From: Lantana camara
Taxonomy: Eukaryota > Streptophyta > Magnoliopsida > Lamiales > Verbenaceae
Length of the DNA: 64,000 nt
Assembly (NCBI GenBank): GCA_037501455.1
Contig: CM074864.1
Coordinates: forward strand, 33,816,001-33,880,000
Direction of reading: 5' to 3'
Position numbers and translations under genes: made by a program. Of this stretch, positions 47,542 to 60,488 are shown one piece after another; positions within the stretch are counted from its first letter, which is position 1; the number at the start of each line of letters is the position of its first letter. The notes below the pieces were generated by a model. It had not been told where the DNA came from. It saw nothing but the letters and a program-made list of their open reading frames with translations, and made no database searches.

Positions 47542-49596
47542 CGTAGCGCCCCAACCGGAAGTACCACATCCCCCGCACCGAGACCCGACCCGAATATGAA
47601 ATGGACAATCCATACCCGAGCTAAATCACGGCGAACGGGGACATACACACTCGCTAAGCTAGGAGGGAGCTAACTTGCAACCAAAGAGACAAAACCATAG
47701 AACTGATACTAGTGCGGAAGTAAAGTAGAATCATAAATGCAAGATAAGCAAAGAGTAACGGGCTCAACTAACATAAATACCTAGTCCCGAAGTTCATAAA
47801 TAAATCATAAATCAAAATTTCACAATTCACGAGTTCAACTATCCCTAGAAGCCTGTCCCGAATACCACAAAGTACAATCCTAATATTTCATACATTCAAT
47901 GCATAGCTTAATCAATTACAATATGCGTGTAGTGTGACTCAGACTTGACCACACGATATGACAGACCCCAAATCCCGCCTAGCACTCCAAACCTGCAAAA
48001 GAACTGCAAACAAATCCAGGTTCAGTCTATAGGAGACTGGTGGGTATAAAACAGGGTTTAATATTATAATATTACAAGAAGTTAAACACTCACGCATGCA
48101 AGCTATAATCCCGTGCGAGGTTTTTAGAATATTTCCCAAGTGGATGAAAACAAAATAATACAACACTCGGGATTACAACAATCAATATCATCCATTCATT
48201 CATTCAATCATTCATGAGGTCAATACGTGAGCCCGGCGAGTGGGCGAATTCTCCGGCCTCCACCTCGTGTGTGCATTTATTCATTTATTCGTTCATTAAT
48301 GATCACACAATCATTCATTCAGTCACAATCATTCGTTCATTCGTTCGTTCATTCATTCATACATTCATGCATTCATTCAATCAATACACTTACACCTTCT
48401 TCCTCCGGGTGGTGGACGAGTTAGCAAGACCCGCCCACCTCAATCATTGACCACAGGGGTGTCATGAGTTCCCCAAAGGCGCTCAGGCCCCTTACCTCAT
48501 TAATCTCCTAGCAAGTTCCGAAATCTATAATTTGGTTGGGACTAGCACATAGGATCACCGTCGGCCCTTGCCTGGGCCCCCATATGTGCAATCAATCAAT
48601 ACTCGTCAAAACATTAGGTAAGGTATTCATAAAAGAAAAAGGGGTTTTAACAATCAAAATCATAGACTCCTTGAAAACGACTCAATAAAAATATATACTT
48701 ACTTTGGCTTAAAGCATACACATTGAGGGATTATGGTCATTATTTAGCTAGTAGAAGAGAAACCCACCTGCTACACTTTACCGGACACAACCAAGGAAGA
48801 AAGAAGACTTGAGAATAACCTATAAACCCGGCATCTCCGCCCTGGAGAAAAGTGTACAAAGGACAATAAAATGAATTCGTGAGACCCCAGACTCCAAATG
48901 AATCATATAAGACGCTCGGCAATATAATGAACATGATAGGAATGCATAAAAGATGATATTATGTCATGAACACGTTCATGTGCACTATTAATGCATTTAA
49001 ATCATATAGAGACAAGTCATTTATTCGTTCGAGGAAGAGTTCATAATATTTCAAGTTCATAACTTCATATTTCATAACAAATAAATCCAAGAATTCCATA
49101 TAAAAATCATAACACGTACTATTTCACGTTTACAATTAGAAAATAGACAAATAGAGGCATTCAAGTCATGAACGAAAATTAAATAATGCGAAATAGATAA
49201 CAATTAAATTCTATAATTTAAATAAAATAGATAATACATAATATATATATAATAAATCATGCAATTAAATAACATTTAATATCATAACAAAATATATATA
49301 TAATATATAGATATATTTCTAACCTATAATACATATATAATATGTATATATATATATATATATATATACACGCACACACACCACTAATGCATGCATTATC
49401 TAATTAAACTCATGCATGCAATACACTACACAGAAAATACATATTTATATATATATCATGCACACGTCCCATGCATGCATCACATGAAATATATTATATA
49501 CACATATATATATGCATTACACACACACACACCTCATGCATGCACAAAGATATAATTAACCATGCACAAACACTCCTCATATATTTATATATATAC
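47542..49596 (-). repeat. Element K 3' LTR, first part
   Basis: Starts CGTAGCGCCCC (TG altered to CG) and matches the start of K's other LTR at 57730. Predicted acceptor TTTTCTCCAG| at 48842 and second donor GCAG|GTGGGT define a 74-nt mini-exon (48768-48841). It is interrupted at 49597 by a solo LTR and continues at 53175. Confidence 0.88.
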
Positions 49597-51506
49597 TGTG
49601 ACACCCCGACTCCACGACCGTACAGGTATGACGTATGTGCGCAATTTAATTTATTTTAATTTCATATTTAATTGTTGCATTTAATTGATTTATATTTTAT
49701 TATTTGAAATTCTTATATGAATTATTTGAATTTATATGAAATATTTGAATTATATGTCGAAATTTGCCTCAAGTGATTTATGATATGAATTTTGTGAATT
49801 TATGATATGTGAATTTAATTCCCGAACAAGCTAATTTCGTAAATTATGTGATTTATATGAATTAAGGATTACATTGTACGATTTTAATTAGTTTTGGGAC
49901 TTAATTGAAAAGTTGATTTGGACCTATTTGACATTTTTTAAAAGTTTTGGACTTAATTGAAAAATAGCCTTTTTATTTAAAATTTTATTTGTTTAATTCG
50001 TATAAATTAATATTTTTTATTTTTTATTTAAATTGTTTTATTTGAATTTATGCAAATGACATGCTCTTTTGTGGAAATGTGATGCGTTCGTGTTCGAATT
50101 GAGATCGAAATTTCGTGCCGTTTTAATATGTTGGAGTTTTATGAGTCGTGAACTTGAATACGTGCTCGTTATGTGTTTCGGGTTTATTTGTTGGGTTTTC
50201 GGGACTCGTTTTGTTGGGGTAACCTAAAGGAGGCTAACATGTACTTAGCACACCTTGGGTTCCGGGTAGTGTAACTTGAGCTCGGGAATTCGGATTCGAA
50301 TTCCGTCACCTCCGCTGAACTCGTTTCGACGATTCGAGTGCAATGGATCAGGCCTTGTAATTTTTCGACCTCGTTTGATACCCCGAAATCAGCCCGTAAC
50401 TTTGTCTCACGCTCATATGACCACCTTTCACCATTTTGCACATAAGTCCCTCAATTCTTGGCCAATTGCCCTCAAACCTGGACCCACATCTCACTAACTC
50501 AGCCTATTATCACACCATATTTCTTCCACTTCGTTTCATACACAGGAGAAGGGAGAAATATCAGAGTTTTGGAGCAGCAATACAATTCCCGTCACTATTC
50601 ACACCTTGAAGAGATTGAGCTCTAATCTTCATTTTCCTTCACCATCTTCAAAGGGTAAGCTTGTATTTGATATGTACATGATTAAGTGGTCATTTTAAGC
50701 TAATAAAATCTGATTTTCATCCATGTTTGATATAGTTTTGATTCAAGACTTGAATAGTTAGGTTTTTTGCTCCATTTTTGAATTCCATCTCTTTCCTTGG
50801 TGTTTCTCTTGAATTGAGGCTATAAACTTGATCTCTTATGCTTCATTTATTGTTGATTGTACCTGACTTTGTTGGTAGTTGAGTTATATGAGAGATACCA
50901 TTAATGTTCATGAGGTTTTGGAAGTTTTATACATTGAGTTTAACACCTTTCTTCTTCTTCTCTATTTGCTGTCAGCTTTGGATCAGATTTGTGGGAGTTT
51001 ATGTCTTGTTTTGTTGCTGTTTTTGTTGCCTTTGGTACCTGCTAGCTGCTGCTCTGTTTTCTTACCTTTGGAACAGGGAATCGATGCTCGAACTGCTGCC
51101 ATTCTCGCGCCTGCACTGTCTCCCCGGCCGGGGAGATTTTCTTCAAGAAAAGTACCCGGCCGGGTACGTGATGCAGAATGTTTCTGCATCAGGTGTACCC
51201 GGGAGGGTAATTTTATAAAGAAAATCTCCCCTGGGCGGGGAGATGAAGTGCAGCAGTGAATGTTTTAAATTTTTTTCCTAACTTTGCATGTTGCCTAACG
51301 TGAGCATTGCATGGTTAATTGTTAATAGAATTTGCATGGATTTCTATTTGATTATGCATGGTTGTACGTAGGATGCATGGTTTGATATTTGATAATTCAT
51401 GAACTTTGCATGGACTTTACATGCATGAGGAGGATTGTAATTGTTTGTTTTTGGGGCTGCAATACGTGTATATATATATACTTATATACTGTACTTTAAA
51501 TACGTG

Positions 51507-51543
<37 letters not shown>

Positions 51544-53169
51544 GTTATTTGATTTATTAAATGAATTTAAATGATTTAATTTGAGGTTTTAATTTAAATG
51601 AGGCCCTATGGTTTTATATGAATTCTTATGTATGAAATGTCTAATATAAATTTGATTTTTATGATTTAAATTATTTGTTATATTTTAGAAATTACGTTAT
51701 AAATTTATTTGATACGTTTTATACGAGCTACGAACTTAAATGATCTAATTGATGCATTCTTGCATTTCATATGCATTCATTTCATACATATGCATTTTCG
51801 AGCGTCTAAATGGTACATATTTGAGTCTAAGTCTCGGGTCTTGCATTCTTTTGTTTCAGAGCCTCTTTCGGAAGTTAAAGAGCCCGAGGTTTAGGTGTCC
51901 GGTTGCCTCTTTTGTCCGATTTTCACTCCGCTTCCACTTCAAGGTGAGGGTTAGGATCTTTTCTTATAGATAAGTGACCTATGGCCTTTATGTTATTGAT
52001 TTCCTATCCCGCATGTGACTATATATGTATTATATGGTTAAATACGAATGCTTAAGATATGTTTATGACTTTATGAATCCCCGTTACGAATTTATGAAAA
52101 TGGTATAAGTATGGGCATATATGAGCTTATGATTTTGAATTCCTTGTACGTTTCCTTTATGATTCCGCGAGATGTGCCCTGAAAGATGGGATTATTGGTA
52201 TGTTTCTTATGAATCCGGGCCCAGGGATTGTGGGTAAGGAACCCCGGTACGGCAAGGTCCGTCGGGTTAAGCCTGTGCACATCCCATTTGAGGTGGTGGC
52301 GTGCGACTCTTGGAGGTTAAGAAGGCGCTATTACCTTGAGCCCTCGGTGAATAACCGGGGAAGGCATATCGTGGGTTAGCTACCCCGTATGTATATAGAA
52401 TCCATATGGGTGGAGAGGGGTTGATTCCCGATCACCTAGGCATTGAGGAGTTATGAATTTATGAATTCTTATGTATTTATGATTTATATGAGGAGTTGAG
52501 GAGGTCCGTACTCGCCGGACGTTTATGTTTCCTTTTATGCTTTGGTGGTTGTGAAACGAGTTAGGATTTCTTTTATATTATATATATGTTTCAAAAATGA
52601 TTTGATATGTAAAACCCTAGCTCGGTTCATGATCGACCCCTTTTGATTATATGCTATGCTCTATACGTATTTATGGTGTGGGTGTGCGTTAGCCCCCTCA
52701 CTCAGTCGAGTTTTGACTGACCCCTTCCTTTTAACACTTTAGTTGCAGGTTTCTCGAGCTAGGCGGGGAAGTGCGTCGGTCGTGTCGTACTTTCGAGTTT
52801 AGGTTGAGTCGGCATATTTACCTGCTGCATTTTGATTACTTTCGCGAATTGTATTCGAATTCTACTTATGTCTTATGGAGAATTATGAACTTTTGATGTA
52901 AATACTCGACCTATTTTTTTTTTGGCGTCACGTAGTTCTATATGATGTATATGTTAGTATAGAGCTCCTTTGCGATCCTTATGTTCTTGCTTCCGCATTC
53001 TTATCTATTTGTTTTGCGCGCTCTGTTTGAGTTCTAGCCCCGCTTAGCCTAGTGTGTGAGTGTAGGTTCCCGTTCGCTTAGACTTGGGCTCATGTATGGA
53101 AATCCATTTCATATGTGGGTTCGGGTTTAAGTGCGGGGGATGTGGTGGCCTGCCGTTCCGGGCACTACA
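49597..53169 (+). mobile_element. Solo LTR L (3573 bp)
   Basis: TGTGACACCCC to GGCACTACA with a perfect 5-bp target duplication TATAC (49592-49596 and 53170-53174) and no interior, so it is a solo LTR left by recombination. Predicted introns: 50655-51859 (AAGG|GTAAGC to CTTTTGTTTCAG|) and 51944-52748 (CAAG|GTGAGG to TTTAGTTGCAG|), with an 84-nt mini-exon. Palindromes CTCCCCGGCCGGGGAG and GTACCCGGCCGGGTAC lie at 51117-51242. Confidence 0.93.
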
Positions 53170-53174
53170 TATAC

Positions 53175-54474
53175 ACTCATTACAGCAGTTAATTAGCAAC
53201 AAAAGAAGAATGCAGCAGTTCCAGGCAGAAAACAGAACATCACACACGCACAGAACAAGCTGAAGAAAAAGAAGGTAACGAGGGTTAATCTGAGCAAGAA
53301 GAAAATAGGTAATGGGCGTTAAGACCCACAGGCGATCCTCACTCCATGGTAATGGGAGTTACCAAATGCACAAGGAATCGGGGTAACAAGTTATATCTCA
53401 AAGGAATTCAAGAATTCAACAATTCTCCATTTAACCTAACTATTCATCATTTCTTCAAAACTTCATGAATATAGTCTCAAAATTAGGGATGCATAGATCA
53501 AAATGACCAAAAATGAATATATAACACAACCCTAAACTCACCTTGGGGATTGGATGAAGGTTGGATGAGATTTGAGCTCCAAAATCTCCTAAAATAGCAA
53601 AGTGACGGGAAAACTAGACAAACAAGGGTTTGTGGCTGAAATTCTTGCTTGTGTGAGGGTGGGTTCGGTTGGGAGAGAGTATGGGATGAAAGTGGGCTGA
53701 ACTAAGGTTACCAGGAATACAACCATAGTTAATTTGGTTAAGGTTTGAAAAAGTTATGGCCTTTTAAGTAAAGTGTGGCAGTTTTGGCGCCGTTTCGTTT
53801 TTCGGTTGGATTTCGGAGGTCCAAACGATTTTGGAAAAAAATGAGGCTAAGTTCATTAGACCCGAATATTCGATACGAGTTCAACGAAGTTGACGAAACT
53901 CAAATATGAGTTCCCGAGCTCAAGATATCACATACGGAACCAAAGGTGCGCTAATTGCTCGTTAGCCCCCGTTTTGGATTCCAAGATCAAAATAAATTCG
54001 TTACCACGTCAAACGAGATCAAAAACAAGAAACGAGCATATACAAAAGTTCATAACAAATAAATTTACAACATACTAAATTTTTACAAAATTTCGAATCA
54101 AATCATATAAGAATGAAGCGCGTTTAAATCATGCAAGAACAATACATTGACAATTCATAACATTTCAAATTAAATAAACAAATTTAAATTCTATTTTTAA
54201 ATTAAAACAAGGTCAACGATTAATAATGTAATTAATTAGTATAATTAAAGATATAATTAATTATCATTAACACTTAATTATCAAATTAAGCATTTTAATT
54301 AACGTAATAAAATAAAATAATAAAATTAAATAAAATAAACTAATAACAATTTATATTAATATTAAAATATTTAAAACACTTATAAACAATTAATCACATA
54401 ATTAAATAATTTAATTGCGTAATTTATAAACATATACGACATATTAGTACAAATGAAAAACCGGGGCGTTACCA
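53175..54474 (-). repeat. Element K 3' LTR, second part
   Basis: Resumes after the solo LTR and ends GGGGCGTTACCA at 54474, followed by the PPT. The predicted first donor is CAAG|GTGAGT at 53541, so the solo LTR sits inside predicted intron 1. Confidence 0.87.
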
Positions 54475-54509
54475 CCTCTCCCCCTAAAAAAGAATCCGTC
54501 CTCGGATTC
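54475..54509 (-). promoter_or_regulatory. Polypurine tract and hairpin (element K)
   Basis: The minus strand shows TTTTTTAGGGGGAGAGG against the LTR, and the hairpin GAATCCG-AGGA-CGGATTC at 54492-54509. Confidence 0.88.
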
Positions 54510-54536
54510 ACTACTTGACCGAAAAAAAAAAACAAA

Positions 54537-54696
54537 GAGAGATTCCCCGTCTCTCACAAGCAACAAGGAGAGAGCCCCGTCTCTCGAGTAACAATGAGAG
54601 AACCCCATCTCTCGCAAGCAAAGAGAGCACCCCGTCTCTCAACCAAAGATAAGAGAATCCCCGTCTCTTACAAACGACGAGACCACCCCGTCTCTC
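54537..54696 (-). repeat. Hairpin array, element K (6 units)
   Basis: Six units around CCCCG or CCCCA. AAGAGA..TCTCTT is a paired change relative to GAGAGA..TCTCTC. Confidence 0.9.
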
Positions 54697-57600
54697 AACC
54701 AAAAATAAAGCAAGGAAGTCTCCAATACTCCCGAGCAACACCACGCAAAACCATAATTAAAATCATGTAAGACACCCAAAGCAGGTAATAAATATCATCC
54801 ACGTTCATCATCAATTACTCCAAGTAAGTTAACATGATAAGGAATCAAAGCACATAACCGAAAAATTATTTGACTTAAATTCGCATGGATGTATGTATCA
54901 TGGATGCTTCATATACCGTTCACCGTAGTTGCAAATTTAGAATTTTAAGTTTCGCTGTCCAATGCATGACCCGTCCCGAAAGTGAGCTCAGTGCTTAACT
55001 TATCCTTAAGCTGTTCAGAGTACCCCGGAGAAGCAATCATAGATTCTCTAAGGATTTTATTCTTTATTCCCTTCTGACTTGTACTGCTTCACGTCTTCTT
55101 CGATCCTTCACCATTTTCCATAATCTTCATTCAACCAACCAACTCTTTTTAATTAACTTTGCTGAACCTCCCCGAATACCCTTAAATCATCCGTCCCGAA
55201 ATCAGTTCCTTAGTTACTATCTTTACCCATATCGGAGTCTAACATATCCTCGAGGATAACTACTCTTGACAACCTTGACGATTCAACCCCGACCTTGAGA
55301 TATGTATCATTATGCTCTATCTTAACACAAATCTTTTCCCATCTTCCGTTCACGTTATCCATTCATTCTCTTTAACCCCTTAAGGTTATATTCGGTAATT
55401 GGCCCTACATTTCTTGAATCGAAGATAGAACATTCTTAATGATTCTTGAAGTTTGATGTAAATCCTCCAATTATCATCCTTTTCGATTTGGTCTCTTCTT
55501 AAGTTTCCTTTTAGATTACCATTGATATAACCGATAACTCGATAATATTGTCCTTGTTGGACCCCTTTGTACTTCATTAAATTAATCTTGATTGACACCA
55601 TCCATTATGTACTAACTTGATTCGACTTCTTGTTGTCAACTCTGACTTAGGAATTCACAGAAACTCCCTTATAACTCCATCACCTCCATTGAAACTTCCA
55701 GTTCTTCCTTAATTTGCAATTCTGTTGTTCCTACTAAAATATTTCTTCGGCCACAACTTCAATCTTCCAATTTATCTCTTAGTCATGCTTTCCCCCTTAA
55801 ATTTTATGCCCTTACACGTCGAACTCCATTAATTCTTCTTTCATTCAAATTCTTGATGAGCAACTTCCATTACGGAGGGTCTTAATCAAAATACCACCCC
55901 AAAGGTTTTGCCTTTCAACTTCCCTTCCAATCCGCTTGATGTCCGCAACCCCTTTCCTATTCTTGTCCGATTCGAAGACCCCGAAGCCAACTCTAGTCTC
56001 GCTTCTCTTTTTGAATTCCCGTTTCTATCAACCTATCCCTTACTTGAAATTCTTTATTTCTCCGAAATCATCTTTCTTATAACGTACCATCCCATTCTTT
56101 CCTTTCCTCTTAACTCAGATGTGGCTCGGTTGAAATGATGCTTGATAGTGAGACGAAAGAACTTCCTATTAAATAAACACTAGAATGCATGTCGGGTTGA
56201 AATGACGATGCACGTGGCACATTTGCGACAATTAAGTATGCAGCACATTAGAGCAATGAAATCAATAGAAATACGCACACGAACATAAGTAAAGAAAAAT
56301 AAATAATTTGACGCGAAGTATGATGCACGTGCCATGAATGTTCTGGAACCTATCACCAATATAGTAAGCTATTAGCTTGGTAGCTTTTCCTTGTTCCTCA
56401 AATCCCAAGGTTACTTTGACTTTCTAATCATGCCTCGTCTTTCCCACGGTCTTCAAGTTTCCATGAATCTTTGTAATCACCTGTATCTTCCACGGTCCGG
56501 AATTGAAATTTCGCGATCCCTAATTTCTTCTACATCCATTGAGTTAGTATCTGAATTTCTCCCCGAGAATCATCCTTCAACATTTCCTAAACTCTCTTAT
56601 AAAATTACCCCGACTGTGTTTCCGGATCCTACTTCAAATCATCACCGTGATCAAGATTCCCATGCGTATCCTTTATGAGTTTAGATTAGGGAAATTGAAC
56701 TTCTTTTCCAATTTGTTACACTTAAGCACATGATCTCCTCCAACTAGTCTTCGCTTTTCTTTATCGTTTCCATTTGTTACTCCATATCTTCCAATTCAAC
56801 CTCACAACACGATAATTCAACTTGGATTTGGAAAAACAAACTCAAATCCCGTCCTCAATATCGCCACCTTCCCTAAATTTGTATTTACCCAGTTACTTGC
56901 CTTTCTCTACTCCCTTCCAGACTCGTTTTCCATCTTAATCGAAATCCAGAGCACCCAAATTCAACTCTTCCCGGTCTTGACTTCTAGAAATCCGATTTCA
57001 AATCACTAGACTTAGTTAGAAATCCTTCTTTTGTCGACCTTTGGTGCATAACTCCTACCGGGCCCATTTTATCTTGACTCCTCTTAATTATTGATACCTC
57101 TTCAATGATCCGAATCCGGAACCAAAATACCTTCAAGGTTTGTTCACTTCATTCCTTAGGTTGAACGATTCCGTTGAATCCGATTACAGAACGGTATGTA
57201 GTAGATCCGTATAAATTGATCTTCTGAGTCACAACATTCCACGATCAAACCTTATTTCATCAAGTGTCCCTCTACCATTGCATCTCCAAAGTCGAACCTC
57301 CCATTCCGGCTCCTAATCCTTGAACTCTAGCTCCATCTAGGAAGCCTCACATCTCGAATTCTCTACATTCTTCCCTGGTGTATCCTTCCTATTTTCCACG
57401 TCTCAGAAAGAGCTTGCAATCGATCATCTTTATCGTAAAACTTGGTCGTGGTTTGATATTATCTTCATAACCTATAAATCATAACTCATTTCAAAGATGT
57501 ATGCATGCGATTAATGCATGCCGATGACACATATTCAACACGAGAGCACGGATCTAATATCAAAATGCATTAGGTAATTCTGCAAGATTCGAAAAGGAAA

Positions 57601-57709
57601 GACAATTTTATGTTCAAAATCGATGCGATGCACACATTATCACGTAGTTCCTAAGCCGTACAACCTATACTGACTCAATCACGACACGAGAACACCGGTT
57701 TGCAACCGG

Positions 57710-57721
57710 GCTCTGATACCA
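57710..57721 (-). promoter_or_regulatory. Primer binding site, tRNA-Met (element K)
   Basis: The minus strand reads TGGTATCAGAGC, 8 nt before the LTR start at 57730. Confidence 0.94.
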
Positions 57722-57729
57722 CTTAAGGA

Positions 57730-57837
57730 TGTAGCACCCCAATCGGAAGGTACCACATCCCCCGTACCGAGACCCGACCGGAATATAAAATGGACAATCC
57801 ATACCTGAGCTAAATCACGACGAACGGGGACATACAC
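57730..57837 (-). repeat. Element K 5' LTR, stub
   Basis: The first 108 bp match 47542 onward; then LTR N begins. The rest of this LTR should lie to the right of element N, outside the window. Confidence 0.85.
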
Positions 57838-59712
57838 TATAGCACCCCGAAGGGGCCACAACCCCGCACCGTCGTACCTCTCAAGTGGCTAGGAGACCTA
57901 ACACCCAAGAAGCACGCAGGCGAACGGACAAAAACATTACAAGATCAGAGTATTAGAAGGGAACATTGCAGCGGAACTATGAGAAATTTAAAACTTTCAA
58001 AACATGAATCAGGAGACACAAGAGGCTAATAACCAGTACAAGGATTATACAGGAATTAAATATTGAAAGAGATATTTCGGACTAGTGAAAACAAGTAACA
58101 AAGGACACCAGAGGCTAGACCGATAAGTACCTAATTGAACACTACATGATCATCCAGGGTGTGGTGTCTAAGATGCTTCAAAAGAACCTCACCACAAGAG
58201 CACAACAAAGGATTTCCTATACTTCAAGATACCAACCAACAAGCGATCACTGAACCTGAAACCATGAGGTCAGAAAACAGGGTGGAGGTATTAGTCAAAA
58301 GGACTAAGTGAGGCATGACTTTTGAAACAATATAAGTGCTTAAAACTTTAGTTTTTTAGAAAAGGATTTACTCTGAAACTGAATTTCAGAGGTTTTTCTT
58401 TAAAGCTTTAATTCAAAACTTTCAAGCATTAGTTTGAAACAATATTTCCAAGCAAGCACACACATGAGAGTTTCTGGTTCATATGTACTTTATAAAAGGG
58501 GAACAAAGTACGGGATATTTTCAAAAATATGAACCAGACTTTAAAACCAAAGTTGCCCGCAAGCTAGGCAGTCGCCAATCTTTACTCCCAGAAAACATTT
58601 AACAGAATTGGTATCGAGACCAGTTAGGATCCCGACACCCATGATCATATACACCATCCTTCTTTCTCCAGTTGTCGCGCCCAGGGTGCTACCCCGCGGT
58701 GTTGTAAACAAGAATGGAAGGAATTACATCCACCTCTCCCGATCATGGTGTGGTATAGCCAACCTCCAATTATAACCATCATCATGATCAACAAGGACGG
58801 TCAGTATCATAGTAGCCATTGGCACACACCTCCCGGTCTACTACTCAGCCGTACCGTCAGGGCCCAACAAGACATGATTTCAAGGCTTGCATTATCCAAA
58901 ATATTCAAAAGTGCAAAAGCACACAGAGTTCAAGAACTGGAACTTTGATCAAGATAGTATAGCAGTGAACATAACGTATATCATAAATCATTAACTTTAA
59001 ACTTGAAGTATTGTCCCAAAATGGGAAAACGTTAGACTTGAAAGATAAGAATCTTTGCACCCGAAGGCGTTGATTTTGAAATCATTTGAATACGTAGGAA
59101 TATTCATGGTTCCAGTTGAAATAGTTTAAACCTCACCTACAGAAACGGTATTATGCAATAATACCAGAGCCACAGTAAATCCGGACTTCACCTGTGATTG
59201 GTGAATGATTAAGTTTCTATCCACAAACCATATAGTCACATAAACAAGTAGGAACGACCTCAAGTCATTCAATAGCTCATAACGATATCACATGTACAGG
59301 ACAAAACATTATCAAAGCATATCACATCATGTAGCGATATTTCATGATAATTATTCAATAATCATCAAAGCATGAAGGCATAATTGGATTCATGCAATGC
59401 AGTACATAGGAGAGTAATACCATTTAATGCAGAAGAATCATTTAACTAAGAATGGAACATAAGATTGGCAAGAGAGCAAAAAGCTTGAACAAGGAATACT
59501 CTTTTTCGAACAAAGTATTCGAGTAAACGATTAGTCTCAATTGAAAGCTCGTGTCAAGAACTTAAGGATATATATTCATAGGGTCTTAAAACAATCTCAT
59601 TTAGAAAAGGAATGTGAACTTTGAAACCTACTTTGATTCCCTGTTTTTGAGAATTTTCGAAAAAGGCTTTGACCATTGAATTCATCTCTTCAAAACGATC
59701 ATTTAGGTTAAA

Positions 59713-59796
59713 AGTCAAAATTCTTGGTCAAGGTCAAAGTCAACGGTCAAAGCCAAAGGTCAAGGGTCAAAGGTCAAGGTCAATGGTCAAAGATCA
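59713..59796 (-). promoter_or_regulatory. Cluster of ten W-box cores (TTGACY) in LTR N
   Basis: GTCAA occurs ten times in about 84 bp, each preceded by G or A, so the minus strand has ten TTGACC/TTGACT cores. This is the binding core of WRKY factors, which control defence and stress genes in plants. It may equally be a degenerate GGTCAAA minisatellite; binding is not shown. Confidence 0.55.
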
Positions 59797-59804
59797 CTAT
59801 TCAA

Positions 59805-60118
59805 GTATACGGTATATATACAGTATGTATACGGTACTTATACTGTATATGTACGTGTATTTATACGATATATATGGTATTTATACTGTATGTATACGAT
59901 ATTTATACGGGGATACCTACCGTATTTCTACAGTATTTATACATGGTAGATACAGTATTTATACAAGAATACAGGCGGTACTTATACTAGAATACATACG
60001 GTATCTATACAAAAGTACACATGTATTTATTCTGAAAATACACATAGTATTTATACGAAAGTATACACGTATTTATACATATTGGAATCAAATACGTATA
60101 CGTATATTATACATGTAT
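59805..60118. repeat. Palindromic AT minisatellite (GTATTTATAC)
   Basis: About 20 imperfect units of GTATTTATAC, GTATGTATAC, GTACTTATAC and similar, many separated by short spacers. Most units are self-complementary or nearly so. It lies in predicted intron 1 of LTR N, where other families have GC-rich palindromes. Confidence 0.8.
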
Positions 60119-60488
60119 ACCATAACATATATCAATTGGTCAAGTATATATATGTAACAATTAATTAAACATGTAACATGTTAAACTATAGGTTATACTT
60201 TAATTATGTAACATTAAATAACATGTAACATTTAATTAAATCATGTAATAAATTAAATTACCTAAGTATGATCATAAAATAATTAAAATGTAACATATAA
60301 CATGCTAGAATAATTGTCACATAATTAATTTGTCACAAAATTAAATTATGTAACACATTTCATAATAAACTATACTATAAGAAATATAGTTCATAAATTC
60401 ATGAATATTTAAAACATAAATTAAATCATATAATTCATGCATAAAATAAAAATATATATTAAATCCTAAACCTAGCATAATTAATAAA

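Larger units (their letters stand above)
54475..57729 (-). mobile_element. Element K interior, pol-less
   Basis: 3.25 kb without a retroelement domain: PPT and hairpin, six-unit hairpin array, then non-coding sequence shared with elements B, 2 and F (56310-56510 and 56750-57070 are clear matches) and the primer site at 57710-57721. The decayed peptide segment with ELEDME then a stop then QMETIKK lies at about 56750-56837. Confidence 0.87.

Noticed and set aside
59669..60157. 162-codon plus-strand frame
   Set aside because: Translation of the GGTCAA and GTATTTATAC simple repeats.
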